Shown piece after piece: positions 38,299 through 50,694 of a stretch of 64,000 nt of DNA (positions are counted from its first letter, which is position 1; the number at the start of each line of letters is the position of its first letter). A program made the translations under genes and the position numbers. Origin of the DNA: Hirsutella rhossiliensis (lineage: Eukaryota > Ascomycota > Sordariomycetes > Hypocreales > Ophiocordycipitaceae); contig NW_025408671.1 in the NCBI RefSeq assembly GCF_020360975.1, forward strand, positions 1,240,001 to 1,304,000, given 5' to 3'. The notes under the pieces were generated by a model that was not told the origin of the DNA, searched no databases, and was given only the letters and a program-made list of their open reading frames with translations.

Positions 38299-38775
38299 TC
38301 TCGTAAAGAGAGATATAAGAAGTATATATAAAATATATAAAGGTAAAATTAAAAGTAAGGGGTTAGATAGGTAGGGCAGAGATATATAATTCTTATAGTA
38401 GTAGTAATTAAGGTAGGGGAGTAATTATTATATTACCTTAATTCTCCTTCTTTCCTTTATCTAACGCCCCTCTTTATACCCTTTTAGTATCTTAATTAAT
38501 AAAGAAGATCCTACTTAAAGAAGCTACTAATATCCTCTTAACTACTAAGCTTTTTACTAGTTTTTCCCCTCCTTTCTAGCCGTTACCGTTATATCCGTCT
38601 TATCTCTCGCTACCTCTATAAGAAGCTATCGCTACTTTTACTTCCCCTCTTATCCCTACCCTCCTCTCTATACCTCTTTTTAGCTTATTCCTTAAAACCT
38701 ATTTTTTAGCTTCCTAGGTCCCTCGTACTAAGGGATATCTCTAAGAACTACGAAATTAGGCTATACTTCGCGATA
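38299..38775 (-). repeat. Right (5') LTR of Cop-1 copy C
   Basis: 477 bp, RIP-mutated (TCTCGTAAAG at the start, CTTCGCGATA at the end). It is followed by the TSD GAATA. Confidence 0.82.
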
Positions 38776-41266
38776 GAATAATATATTAAAAGAATAGCGT
38801 TATAAAAGATACTTATAAACTTACTTTTTCTATCTACTACTCCTAGGGAAATCCTTTATCTTTTATAGACTATTACTCGCTTACTAGTAGATTAATTAGT
38901 TAGCTTTCTAGTATATTCTATAGTACTTAAAAAGCTCTATCTATAGTATATCTTCCTAACTTAGTAGGTAGTCTAATTATAACGTAATAGTTAACGTAAG
39001 ACTATAGGTTCTAGTATAAGTAGTAGATTTAACTAGAATATTCTATGCCCTACCTATTCTCGTTTTATAGATATCTTCGGAGCCGCTAAGCTAAAATAAG
39101 CAATAGGGTATCCGTTCTATATATAATTAACCTATATATAAAAAATATATTTTTATTAATTAGGATAGGCTTATCTTAACCTACCTTTCTTAAAGGAAGG
39201 TATAGATATTTAATAGAGGTCTTTATCTTTAAGAGTTATTCCCTTAGACTATATTATAGAGCCTCTTTTTACTAGCTTATTTTATAGAACCTCCCTATAC
39301 CTATTATTTCTTTATAATACTAAAATAGGAAGATAAGGGTATATTCTTATAATTCCTAGTAATAGGAAGGCCTTAAGTAGCCGTTAGGTCTATAAAATAA
39401 AGAGGGATAATAATAATAATATTATTAAATATAAAGCCCGCTATATAGTATAAGGATTTAATTAGGTCTATAGCTTAGATTCTTTAGAAACCCTTTCTAC
39501 GATATTAAGACCCGAATTTATTAGAATGCTACTTATAATAGCTATTTCTAATAATTACGCTCTACTATAATATAATATAAAAAATCCCTTTATATATACC
39601 GAAATAGATATAGATATTTATATAAAAATCCCTATAGGCTATAAAGAGCTAATACTTAAAGACTAGTTTAATAAAAACTAGTATAAGTATAATATTAGCT
39701 ATTTATTGTTCCTAGAGCTATATAAAAAGAAAAGGCTAGTAGTAAAATTAATAAAAGTATTATACGGCCTTAAATAAATCCTAAAGCTTTAGTATAACTA
39801 TCTTAGCTCTATTTTAGCTAAGATAAGATTTTCGGCCCTTTTTATAGATAAAGGGGTATTTATAAATATTTAATATAAAATTCCGATAGTAATCTATATA
39901 GATAACCTCCTAATAATAGGCCTTAATAAAAGTATAATAGGTAATCTACTTAAAATAGTAATAGATTATATAAAGGTCTAGCCTTTAACCGAACTAAAAG
40001 ACTTCTTAGGAATATATATAATTATAAACCGAAGTAGAAAGGAGATATTTATATCTTAGGAAAGTTATACTTATAATAAAATACGAGAATATAATAAAGA
40101 AGCCTTAGGGACTTTTAATACGCTTACTATAGTAAGGGTAAAGCTTAAAAAGGCTATTATAACGCCTTTATAAAAAAGAAATCTTAATTTACTAAAGGGA
40201 AATAAGGGCTCTATTATATCTAGCTTTAATAAGTAGGCTAGATATTTTATATACTATTATTTCCTATACTAGACTTACTTCTATTAAATAATACGTATTT
40301 TAAAGCGTTAAATATAATCTAGAAATATTTAAATAAATACCTTAACCTAGGGATAGTATAATACTATAATATCCCTTATACTTATAATTTTATAAAAGGT
40401 TATTCTAACGCTAGCTAGGCGTTTAACCTTATAAATATAAAATCCGTTTCTAGATACTATTTCTATACTTATAAAAATATTATAAGATAGGCTAGTTAAA
40501 AGTAAAAATCTATAGCCCTATTAACCTATAAAGCTAAATTTATTGCTCTTAAGGAGGCTAATAAAGAAGCTTTATATTTAAATTAGCTATTTTATTCTAT
40601 AAATAATAGCTTATCTATTAGAATTCTTAATACTATACCTCCTATCTTAACGGATAGCGAGGTAGCTATTAAATTAGCTAAAAATCCGAAATTTTATATA
40701 AAGACAAAGTATATAGATATTACTTACTTCTATACCTAAGAAAATATTAACGAAAAGAAGATACGGATTTTCTATATTAAATCTAAATATAATATTACCG
40801 ATATATTTAATAAGGAACTAAGAAGAGAAAAATTCTTTAAGTTCTAAGAGCTTCTTTCCATTAAGGAATTAAAAGAGCCTTAAAAGGAAAGCTTATATCC
40901 CTTTAATAAAGGTTTTTTTTAGCTATCTTTTACTTTCTTAGCTTTTCCTCTATATATAACTAATAGGTTTTTTCCTTTAAAAAGGTTTCCTATTAGTAAA
41001 AAACAACTTATAAAAATAAGGGTTTTCCTTATTAAAGGTTTCCTATAATAACTTTATAAGGCTTTTTTCTTATAAAGGTTTACCTAAAAAAAGGAGAAAT
41101 ATTATAACTATAACTAGGATTTTTCTTACTAAGGTTTTTCCTAGAAAGGATTTTAAAATTTTCCTTTATATTCTTATTATATACCTTATTCTTAATAAGG
41201 ATAATTCTACTATAAAAGAGCTAACTAGTAAAGAGTACTATTTACCTAGTACTCTTTAAGGGAGGC

Positions 41267-41962
41267 TATAAGAATATACCCTTATATTCCTATTTTACTA
41301 TTATAAAGAAATAATAGGTATAGGGAGGCTTTATAGAATAAGTAAGTAAGAAGAGGCTCTATAATATAATCTAAGGGAATAACCCTTAAAGATAAAGACC
41401 TCTACTAGATATCTATACCTTGCTTTAGGAAAAGCAGGTTAAGATAAGCCTATCCTAATAAAATAAAATATATATAATATATATAAGTTAATTACGAGTA
41501 GAACGGATACCCTATTAACTATTTTAGCCTAGCGGTTCTAAAGATATCCGCGATATAAGAATAGGTAGGGCATAGAATATTCTAGTTAAATCTACTACTT
41601 ATACTAAAACCTATAGTCTTACGTTAACTATTGCGTTATAATTAGACTACCTACTAAGTTAGGAAGATATACTATAGATAGAGCTTTTTAAGCACTATAG
41701 AATATATTAGAAAGCTAACTAGTTAGCTAACTAGTAAGCGAGTAATAGTCTATAAAAGATAAAGGATTTCCCTAGGAGTAGTAGATAAAATAAGTAAGTT
41801 TATAAGTATCTTTTATAACGCTATTCTTTTAATAAATAATTTAGCCCCTTATATACTTATTATAAATTCCGGACGAAATCCTACCCTATACTCCTTCGAC
41901 TAATATTTCCGCTTACGTTATCGATTACCTAATCCTACGCTTATTACTTATACCTTCTAATA
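41267..41962 (+). repeat. 3' LTR of Cop-2 copy D
   Basis: 696 bp, matching the 5' LTR. It is preceded by a polypurine tract and followed by the TSD ATAGT (41963-41967). Confidence 0.87.
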
Positions 41963-42837
41963 ATAGTCCTTAATTACCTAGAGATTATATTTACCGCCCG
42001 CTATAAAAGGGAGGTCTATAATAAAGTCTATTTATATATATATATAAAACTAGTTAAGGACTAGTAGTAACTTTAATAGCCCCCTTTTAAGCGCTTACTA
42101 GATCTTTAAGTAGCTATAGATATTATAGTTATAAAGGGAATAGTAAACGTATAGTACTATAAGTAGCTAGTAAAAGTCTTAGCTAATCGCTATTAATATA
42201 CCCTTATAGCTAGGATAGCTAATTACGCTTAAGTTATAGATTATCTATACGATCTACCCTTTTAACTTATCCTACTCCTTAACTTTTAAGGGGGCCGCCC
42301 TAGCTATAGCTTCCGTTATCGCCTACGCGCTTAGGACCTATAGCTTGCCCTTATAGTAAAGGTAGCTATAGGGGTCGATATAGTAGTCGCCTACTTAGAC
42401 TTTTAACCTAAGGCTATAGTTAAAGGAGCGCGCCCTTACTTCTATAGCGCGGTATACGCTTATATATATACTATCCTATACCGCTAGCTAGTCCTATAAG
42501 CGTTAAAGCTCCTTATCTTAAAAGATATATTAAGGGACGTTAGGCGTACCCTTAAGGGGGGCCGGGACCCTAGCCGCTCCTAGGGGGTTACCCTCCGCCC
42601 TTAATAGAGTAGCGCTAAGGTAAGTCTAAAGCGCCTTATCTAAGATTATCTATATATCTTACGTATTAAGGTTTATAGAAGTAGGCCGGTCCTACTTTTT
42701 TTATAAGAGGGCGTCTAAGATTATAGCTTCCTTACTTAGTTTATACTTAATATAGAACTAAAAGCGTAAGAGATACTCCGCTTAGTATACTTACTACTCT
42801 AAGTAATACTATTAGGTTATAAAGTATTTAAGGTTCT

Positions 42838-43036
42838 TATTATAGGGTAGGTAGAGGGTTATACCGTAGGTGCCTTCCGTTATATTATAATAATAAGCTA
42901 TATAGGATCTAACTATACGCCGCGCCTACTACTACTAAATACGCGTTTATATATATAGCCTGCCCTAACCCGTAACGCTTATCGGCTAAGGTCTAGGCTA
43001 ATGCCTAGACCTATACTAAGGGTAAATACCCTTATA
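42838..43036 (-). repeat. Left (3') LTR of G5
   Basis: 199 bp, starting TATTATAGGGTAGG and ending TACCCTTATA on the plus strand. It matches 49241-49440 and 59700-59897. Confidence 0.85.
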
Positions 43037-43282
43037 TAAGGTCCCCTCCCCTCTCTCTATAGGCGGTCCCTTATAACGTTAATCCCGTACCTCGGCGCGC
43101 GGCTAGGAGGTAAATAACCTACTAGCGCGCTCCTATCGCTCTTTCCTCTTAACTATACTATTATTATTATTATTAGTAGTAGTAGCCGTAACTATAACTA
43201 TAAGTCTCCTAGCGCCTAGCCGTGCGCTGCCGCCCGTATACGAGCTAACCCGCACCCCCGCTAGTTATTTAAACAATTTAAT

Positions 43283-44200
43283 ATATCCTCCCCCGCCTCG
43301 TCTTACTTCTCCGCCGAGATCGACGACTTCGTCGATCGCGCCCTCGCCTCGCCCGCCACCCTACCTACTGCCCCCGCCGCCCTAGTCGCGCCTGCCGCCG
43401 CTCCGCGCCACCCGCTGCCCGGCTTCTCGGCCGTTAACTTTACTGCCCGCGCCGCCGCCGCCCCCGCTACGCTCTCCGCTACCGGCCGCCGCGATAACGC
43501 CGACGATAACGACGATAATAATAAGCGCGGGTCCTCGCCGCCCTCCTCCGTAAGCCCCTCCGCCCTTATTCTCGCGAGTATTGTTAACTCCCCGTACTAG
43601 CATAAGCGCGCCATAGCCCGGGGCGCCACCCGCGATTCCCCCTACGTGCGGTGTGCCTCGCAGTCCCTCCCCTACGCCGACTAGGCCGGCCGCCCTTAGG
43701 GCAGCTACTTCCTATACGCCCGGGCTAGCCGCGTATATAAGGTTGCGCCGCCCGTCCTTACCCGTGCTGCCGTAGCTTAAAGCGCCGCGGAGCCGGGCAA
43801 GGACCAGAATAAGGCTAAGCGCGCCTTGACCGCCGCCGCCGCCGCCTACCGTAACTTACGGTTCCTCGAGCGCGCCGCCCTCGTGCCTAAGTGCGTAAGC
43901 TCCCTTTCCCGCACTCTCTACGGCGCTAACTCTCTCTCTCTTAGGGGCACCGTCGACGCCGCCCTGGCCGCCCCCGCCACCTCTGCCGCCGCCGCCTCTA
44001 CCACTACCGGCACCGCCGCCGCCGCCGCCGCCGTCCCTAACGCCGCCGCCGTCGCCGCTTGGCTAGGTGGCCTAGAGGGCCGGATCCGCGCCCTCGAGGC
44101 CGGGGCCGCGCCTCACACTAAGGAGGAGGACGAGGAGGAGGACGAGGATAACCGTCTAGTGGTCGAGACCCCGCCGAAGAAGAAGGCCCGCCGGGCCTAG
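43283..44200 (+). pseudogene. Antisense Ala-rich ORF of Gyp-2 (copy G5), about 305 codons
   Basis: On the strand opposite to pol, a frame runs from ATA 43283-43285 (ancestral ATG) to TAG 44198-44200, with only a few in-frame TAA/TAG codons at RIP-type positions. Codons 182-305 are uninterrupted. It begins with S/P-rich residues then SAEIDDFVDRALAS. It passes through a tract with SLPYADxAGRP and SYFLYARASRVYKV, then an Ala-rich middle, then a likely coiled coil (LGGLEGRIRALEA), an acidic Glu/Asp run and a basic end PPKKKARRA resembling a nuclear-localisation signal. The start of the same protein is recognisable in Gyp-3 copy G6. No known domain is recognised. It faces pol tail-to-tail, about 240 bp from the pol end. 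Confidence 0.72.
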
Positions 44201-44439
44201 TCTATGCGCCCTCGAGCGCGCCTATAAGGGCTAATGCGATTTATTTATGCTGCCGCCGACCTAAGTGCGCCCCGCCTATTATCCGTAGTCGCGGTATCCG
44301 TAACGTGCGCCCGTAGCTTGCGCTAGCGTAGCGACCGCCGCGGGCCCGGTGCCCCGCCGCTTCCTCGGGGGCGGGGCGTGGTCTCCCCCGCGTCTTAGGG
44401 TGCTAGCTACTTTGCCGCTAGGGGGGTAGCTTCTCTCGC

Positions 44440-47400
44440 CGGGCCGTCGCTTTCCTCTATTAGCCCGTAAAGGGCCTCGAACCTATCTAGAGCTACCGCG
44501 CCCTCGAACTCGGAAGCTAGCTCCTACGTTAGGTCCTAGTAGCCGCGCTACTTAACGAGGACTTCGCGCCTCCTACCGCGGCCTACGTTCTTTTAACGGG
44601 CTGCCCGTAACTCCTCTACCGAGAACTCCTCCTCCCCCTTAACGAGGATAGCGGCTAGTTAGGGATCCGCTATCTCTTAGCCTAGTAAGGGGTCTATAGC
44701 GGCGCGACGAAGGAGGTCTACGTTAATCGTGCTATAGATACCGGAGGGCAGCCCCTCTAGCTCTATAGTCTATAGACTTAGCACCCTCTTTACTATATAC
44801 TTAGCGTATAGCTAATCGAGCTTCTTCTTTAGCCTCGTCGACCTATAGTTACGGAGGTCTAACTAGACCTTATCCCCTACCGCGAACCTATCTATAGGAT
44901 CCCGCGACTTATTAGCCTACCGCTCCTAGTCTTAGGCGGCAGACGCTATCGAGGATTAGTAGAACTCCGAAACTTATTATAGCTTCCGTATAAAGGCGGA
45001 CGCCCTGCCCTCCGGGGAGCTAGCTAGGTAGCGCTCCGCACCTATATCTACGGTAATAGGCTACGCCGACGGCGGTTTAAACCTATATAGCGTAAGGAAG
45101 GGGGATATACTAATAGATAAGTTCGACCTACTATTAAGCGCTATCTAGGCTACGGGAAGCTACTTATCCTAGTCCGCTTAGTTACGGGCTATTACCCGTT
45201 AAAGGTAAGCTTAGACTTCCTAGTTAAGGCGTTTAGGCCCCCTATTAGTCTATAGGTAGTAGGCCGTACTTAGTAACTAGGTAACTTAGAGTAGCTTATA
45301 GAGGTACTGCTAGAAGCGGCCGGTCTAATTAGTGCCCCTATTACTAGTAATCGAGGCTAGCTACTAGTAGAAGCGGGCGTAGTACTAAAGGAAGCGCTCG
45401 GCGTAGGCCTCCGCTTCTATAAATAGCATCGGCTCTAGTACTACTTCCTTACTTAGACGGTCCTTAATTACCTAGAGATTGCGGTTGCCGCCCGCTATAA
45501 GGGGGAGGTCCGTAATAAAGTCTATCTATATATACGTATAGAACCGGTTAGGGACCGGCAGTGACTTTAATAGCCCCCTCTTAAGCGCTCGCTAGATCTT
45601 CGAGCGGCCGTAGATATTATAGTTACGGAGGAAACAGCGGACGTACGGTGCTATAAGCGGCTAGTAGAAGTCCCGGCTAATCGCTACTAACGTGCCCTCG
45701 CGGCCGGGATGGCCGATTACGCTTAAGTCGTGGATTATCTATACGATCCGCCCTCTTAACCTATCCCGCTCCTCGACTTCCGGGGGGGCCGCCCTAGCTA
45801 CGGCCTCCGTTGTCGCCGGCGCGCCTAGGACCTATAGCCTGCCCTTATAGCGAAGGTGGCTACGGGGGTCGATATAGCAGTCGCCTACTTAGACTTTTAA
45901 ACTAAGGCCGTAGTTAAGTAAGCGCGCCCCCGCCTTTATAGCGCGGCGTACGCTCGTATACGTGCTATCTTATACCGCTAGCTAGTCCTATAAGCGTTAG
46001 AGCTCCTTGTCTTAGAAGATACGCCGAGGGACGTCGGGCGCACCCTTAGGGGGGGCCGGGACCCTAGCCGCTCCTAGGGGGTTACCCTCCGCCCTTAATA
46101 GAGTAGCGCCGAGGTAAGTCTAGAGCGCCTTATCTAGGATTATCTATATATCTCGCGTATTAAGGTCTACGGAGGTAGGCCGGTCCTACTCTCTCTATAA
46201 GAGGGCGTCTAGGACCGTAGCCTCCTTGCCTAGTCTATACTTAATGCGGAACTAAAAGCGCGAGAGATACTCCGCCTAGCGCGCCTGCCGCTCTAAGAGA
46301 TACTATCGGGTTATAAAGTATTCGAGGTTCCTATAGTCTATAAGGATCTCGAAGCTCTAATCAGCTGAGTTCCCTACTACTACTTAAGTAGCTAATAATC
46401 GCTAATATCTCCTTATCGTAGATTAGGTAGTTCCTCTCTCCGTGGTAGCTTACGCGAGTAACGCTACTAACTCTCTCTGCCTTTCTACTTCTTAGGATAG
46501 GGTTCCCTAAGTGCGTAGCTGCTATAGTCCCTTCTATAGTTAAGGGATTGCCGAGTCCTACTATAGTAGTACTAGGGCCTACGAAAATAAGTCCTTAAGG
46601 GTTTAGAACGCCTCTGCCTATATAGGTCCCTAGGAGAAGGGGGCCCTATCCCCCGTTAGCTCGTTAAGCGGTAGCACGATCCGCGAGAACTCCTTAATAA
46701 AGACCCGGTAGTAGTTAGCGAAGCTAAGGAAGCTCCGTACGCCTCGTTGCGATATCGGGGTCGCCTAGTCGCGGATAGCTTAAATCTTAGCTAGGTCCGC
46801 TTATACGCCTACGCCCGCGATAATAATAAAGCTAAGGTATTTAACGCGCTTAACGCTAAATTCGTATTTATCCGGGTCTAGGTATAGGCCGTGCTCTGCT
46901 AGGCGGTTTAGCACCTTCTATACCTTTTATATATAGTCTTCGTAGCTCCCGCTCGAATAGATAAGAATATTATCTATATATACGGACGCGAACTTATCGA
47001 GGAAACCCCTAAGCACCCGGTTAATATAACGTTAGAACGTAGCTAGGGCACCTACTAGGCCGAAGGGGGTAACTATCTACTCGAATAAGCTATATCTCGT
47101 ACGGAACGCCGTCTTCTACTCCTCCCTATACGCTATTCGCACCTTATAGAACGCTTAGACGACGTCGAGCTTCGTAAACTACTTCGCCTTTACTAGGTTA
47201 CGGAGGGTCTCTCCTATAAGCGGAAGGGGGTACCGGTCTAGGCATATAATCGCGTTTAACGCTCGGTAGTCTACGTAGAAGCGAAGTCCCCCCCCTAGCT
47301 TCCGCACGAATAGAACCGGAGCCGCCGCCTTAGAGGAGCTAGCCCTAATAAATCCCTTATCGAGGAGGTCTATAAGGGACTTCTTTAATACTAGTAGTTC

Positions 47401-49000
47401 CTCTCGTAATATGCTATATAGCGGCCCGAACGGCGGGGGAAGCTCCTTGCCGTTGTCCCTTATACGGAGCGGTATTAAGTGGTCTACGCCCGGCTTATAG
47501 GGGTTTAACTTATCGGCCTCGCTCTTCCGGAAGAGCGGTAGTAGGTCGTAGAACCGCGGCGGGATAGCCTACCGTAGCTCCTCTTCCGATAAAGGGCGCT
47601 TCGGTCGTAGCGCTTTTTTAATATCCGCTAGGCTAACCGCGTAGATCGACGCTATAGCTACGGCCGGCCCCTTCCGCCTACGGATTTACTATATCGTGCC
47701 TACGAACACCGAGGCTAAGACTTCCTAGGCGTCTTATAAGTCGGGCAGAGCGTCTAGCGCTCCCTCCTTACTGCTATGCCGGACCTAGGACTACGTAGGG
47801 CTAAACCACAGCCTCCCCTCGTATGGCACTAAATATAACTTCGTATACGTTAACTACGGCTTCCTAAGAATTAAGGGAAACTTAAGCTAGGGGACTATAT
47901 ATACTACTAGCAGCCGCGGGAGGCCGTTAACCTCCGTAGCTACCTAGGCGACGCCTTTAATAACCGCGCCCTCTATCGCGGCCGAGGCGCCCCTTATACG
48001 CTTAGGGCGAATCTTCTTTACTAGTAAGCGTAGCTTAAGGGCTTTCGCTTCGTTAATTGCGGCGTAATACTAGCAACCCTCGTCTATAAGGGCAGAGAGG
48101 AGGTAAGTCTAGTTAATAATAACTAATATTAAAGTAGGTTCTTCTTTAATACGCCTTACTAGGTCCTCCTTAGCTAGTATTAGCTTACTAGGCTCTAGGG
48201 CCCGCCTTCGCACCGGAGCTAAGCTTTTCCCTCCGCTTCGTATATAGCGGAGGTTCCCTTATCTCCCTCGTCGTTAGATTCTAATCGGGCGCGGGTAACC
48301 CGTATCTCTACCGGCCTCCTTACTAGGAGGTAGGGGCAAGACTTAACTATATACGTGCTTACGCCGCAACGTATATAGCGGCCCTCTTTACGTCGTTTAC
48401 TAATTTCCTCGTAGGGCACCTACTTAGCCGTCTTACTAGACTGCGCCGCTAGCGGAGCGGCCGGGGTCTTACTATTACCGCGCCCCCTAGGGCGTATAGC
48501 CGCTATCCGGACGTCGCCGTCCGCATCGACCGCCGACTTAGGAGCGGGCCCGGGCGTAGACGGGTTAAGCAAGGAGGAGCTATCCGGCCCCCCGAAGGAC
48601 TGCCCCTCTTATTAAGTAAGGGTCCGCAGCCTATCCTACGCCTTCTCCTATTCCTATACGTTGCCGAAGGCGTAGACTAGGTAGTTAAAGAATGCTTAGG
48701 GGTCTTTCGTCCCCCTAGGACCACCCCGCTCCTAGAAGCCCGCTATTCGCCGTATCTAGGGCTCCGGTAGTATATAGAGGAGCGAGAACTAAGCCGTCTC
48801 CTTATAGCCGTTAAGGCCCTATTTCTCGTTAATATAGTATTTCGCTATTAGGCGGTTAAGGAAGAAGTAAAAGGTCTCTAGCTTACCGTCCTAGGTAGGC
48901 TAAGGCAGTGGCTTTCGTCTACCGAGGGCCGCCTCGCGCTCCGACCTCCCGGTAGCGGGGGGCGTATCTATCGGAGCTAGCGTTAGGAGGGTATTAAGGA
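44440..49000 (-). pseudogene. Gyp-2 gag-pol remnant in copy G5
   Basis: On the minus strand. The chromodomain is at about 44470-44600 (REVLVKxRGY, then TxEL). The integrase lies above it. RNase H is about 46000-46400. RT is about 46700-47560 with the active-site box at 46965-46995 read ASVYIDNILIY. Protease is at about 47880-48200 and gag at about 48420-49000. Gag lacks about 230 bases present in G4, with the breakpoint at about 48590. It is less mutated than the Gyp-1 copies, but TAG/TAA codons still interrupt every domain. Confidence 0.8.
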
Positions 49001-49240
49001 TCCGGCGTAGGGTTACTTATTAGTCTAGGTCTTATAATATCTAGTAAAATAGCTTTATAAACCGGGCTTATTCGTCCCGTTGCTGCTAGGCCTCTTCCTA
49101 TAGGTATTGCTAGTATAGCTCTTCCGCCTATTACTATAGCTATTAGTGCTAGGCTTCTTCCTATAGTAGCTGCTGCTGCTGCTACTGCCCTAGCTAGTGC
49201 TGCTAAGGTTCTAATATCGGGTCTAATATAATAATAAACA

Positions 49241-49440
49241 TACTATGCAGGGTAGGCAGAGGTTATACCGTAGGTGCCTTCCGTTATATTATAATAATAA
49301 GCTATATAGGATCTAACTATACGCCGCGCCTACTACTACTAAATATACGTTTATACGTACGGCCTACCCTAACCTATAACGCTTATCGGCTAAGGTCTAG
49401 GCTAATGCCTAGACCTATACTAAGGGTAAATACCCTTATA
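49241..49440 (-). repeat. Right (5') LTR of G5
   Basis: 200 bp, starting TACTATGCAGGGTAGG and ending TACCCTTATA. It is followed by the TSD GTTCC and the resumed RNase H sequence of G4. Confidence 0.85.
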
Positions 49441-50147
49441 GTTCCTATAGTCTATAAGGATCTTAAAGCTCTTATAGCTATAGAGCTTTACTTACTACTA
49501 TTTAAGGTAGTTAATAATTACTAATATCTCTTTATTATAAATTAAGTAGTTCCTTTTTACTATAGTAAGCTTATATAAGTAGAACGCTATAGGCCTCCTC
49601 TACCTTTTTACCTCTTAAGATAGGGTTCCCTTAAGTATATAGCTATTATAGTTTACTTTTATAGTTAAGGGATTATTAAAGTCTTACTATAGTAGTACTA
49701 AGGCCTATAAAAATAAGTCCTTAAAGGCTTAGAACGTCTTTACTTATATAAGTCTTTAAGAGAAAGGGGCCCTATCCCTTATTAGCTTATTAAGTAGTAG
49801 TATAATCTATAAGAACCCCTTAATAAAGACCTAGTAGTAGTTAGTAAAGCTAAGGAAGCTCTATATACTTTATTATAATATTAAGGTCGCTTAGTCGTAG
49901 ATAGCTTAAATCTTAGCTAGGTCTACTTATACGCCTATACCTATAATAATAATAAAGCTAAGGTATTTAACGCGCTTAACGCTAAGTTTATATTTATCTA
50001 AGTCTAGGTATAAGCTATACTTCTTTAAGCAGTTTAGTACCTTCTATACCTTCTATATATAGTCTTCGTAGCTCCTACTTAAATAAATAAGAATATTATT
50101 TATATATATAAATATAAACTTATTAAGGAAACCCTTAAGTACCTAGT

Positions 50148-50694
50148 TATAAGAGTCTAGGCGTTGCCTAGATAGTTAATAAGTATAGTTAATTAATAAG
50201 CTAGGCAGCTTAGTTAATTCGTTACCTTTTATCGCGTACGTATAATACGCCGTATATAGTAGAGGGGGGTAGTAGCGCGACTATAGCCTATACCCTCTTA
50301 GGTCTACTCTATAATATATTAACTAAGCTACCTACTAGTCGTAGGTTCGAGTCCCTATACGTAAGGCTAGACAGGCGCGTATATATACGGGCGCCGTAGC
50401 CTAGAGGCGTATATATAGCGTAGGCAGCGGGGGATCTTAACCTAGGCTAATAGGTGGTGCGGCACCTAGGGGTAATAGCCTATTAACTAAGGGAGTAACG
50501 GAAGAGAGCGCGGGAAGAAACTATATATAAGAGTCTAGGCGTTGCCTAGATAGTTAATAAGTATAGTTAATTAATAAGCTAGGCAGCTTAGTTAACTCGT
50601 TACCTTTTATCGCGTGCGTGCAATACGCTATATATAGTAGAGGGGGGTAGTAGCGCGACTATAGCCTATGCCCTCTTAGGTCTACTCTATAATA
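50148..50694 (+). mobile_element. TRIM-like non-autonomous LTR element TRIM2 (547 bp)
   Basis: Two 169-bp direct repeats (50148-50316 and 50526-50694), beginning TATAAGAGTC and ending CTCTATAATA, enclose 209 bp. The TSD is CTAGT on both sides (50143-50147 and 50695-50699). G5 shows the empty site at about 47015. The interior has no ORF. It has a B-box-like GGTTCGAGTCC (50344-50354) and a purine-rich tract (CGGAAGAGAGCGCGGGAAG, about 50501-50519) just before the second repeat, as expected of a polypurine tract. The primer-binding site could not be assigned. Strand is inferred from the position of the purine tract. The first ten bases of the repeat match the LTR start of G6. Confidence 0.72.

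Larger units (their letters stand above)
32528..38775 (-). mobile_element. Ty1/copia retrotransposon Cop-1, copy C
   Basis: A 6.25-kb minus-strand copia element with 477-bp LTRs at 32528-33004 and 38299-38775. The primer-binding site is at 38289-38298 (minus-strand GTTATAAGCC) and a short polypurine tract lies at 33006-33012. It aligns throughout with copy B. Its left LTR touches the right repeat of TRIM1, and its right LTR is followed by GAATA (38776-38780), the TSD mate of TRIM1's left flank (32165-32169). So TRIM1 and C behave as one insertion. The first 110 bp of the left LTR is almost RIP-free; the rest is heavily mutated. Confidence 0.83.
32045..39351 (-). repeat. Solo LTR of Cop-2 inserted in copy D, later split by TRIM1/Cop-1 C
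   Basis: On the minus strand. The two halves (32045-32169 and 38781-39351) add up to 696 bp, the exact length of the Cop-2 LTR, and join in register at the GAATA duplication. It interrupts the RT of copy D. The flanks are CTTCC (32040-32044) and ATTCC (39352-39356), or TTCCT if the ends are shifted by one. This is close to but not a perfect TSD. Confidence 0.8.
29200..40850 (+). pseudogene. Cop-2 gag-pol remnant in copy D (split by insertions)
   Basis: Read through RIP stops on the plus strand. Gag is about 29200-29730. The nucleocapsid zinc knuckle is at 29733-29777, reading Y-TY-Y-KKKG-Y-LVKD-Y where the ancestral residues were Cys/His. Protease is at about 30206-30233 (FIYDTSTTR). Integrase is about 30800-31260, with DIxGPI at 30825-30845 and NGVIGRINKTI. 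RT begins at about 31800-32044 and resumes at 39352 after the nested insertion. Its active-site box at about 39891-39925 reads IYIDNLLIIG (YxDD with Asp to Asn). RNase H runs to about 40845 (KYIDITYF, IKSKYNITDIFNKEL). The copia domain order is clear; nothing is expressible. Confidence 0.82.
27756..41962 (+). mobile_element. Ty1/copia retrotransposon Cop-2, copy D (nested insertions inside)
   Basis: A plus-strand copia element inserted in G4. The TSD is ACAGT (27751-27755) and ATAGT (41963-41967). The uninterrupted site in G5 (about 45457, ACGGT) proves the point of entry. LTRs are 27756-28452 (697 bp) and 41267-41962 (696 bp). The primer-binding site is 28453-28463 and a polypurine tract AAGGGAGG ends at 41265. 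The interior is interrupted at 32045-39351 by a solo LTR of its own family, which itself carries TRIM1 and Cop-1 copy C. A weakly mutated patch lies at 28640-29110. Confidence 0.87.
42838..49440 (-). mobile_element. Ty3/gypsy chromovirus Gyp-2, copy G5 (full length)
   Basis: A 6.6-kb minus-strand element with 199-200-bp LTRs (42838-43036 and 49241-49440). The TSD is GTTCT (42833-42837) and GTTCC (49441-49445), in the RNase H region of G4. A minus-strand polypurine tract, AGAGAGGGGAGGGG, abuts the 3' LTR at about 43041-43058. It is less RIP-mutated than G4, with more CG and some CA/TG, and serves as the reference for the family. Its distinctive part is a long frame running antisense to pol between pol's 3' end and the 3' LTR. 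Confidence 0.87.

Noticed and set aside
43826..44200. A separate 124-codon gene starting here
   Set aside because: The apparent start is a TTG inside a longer frame that opens at 43283. The upstream codons align with the G6 copy, so this is only the C-terminal part of the antisense ORF.
50148..50694. A CRISPR-like repeat pair
   Set aside because: There are only two 169-bp repeats, with a TSD and a polypurine tract. This is a TRIM-like element, and the host is a eukaryote.
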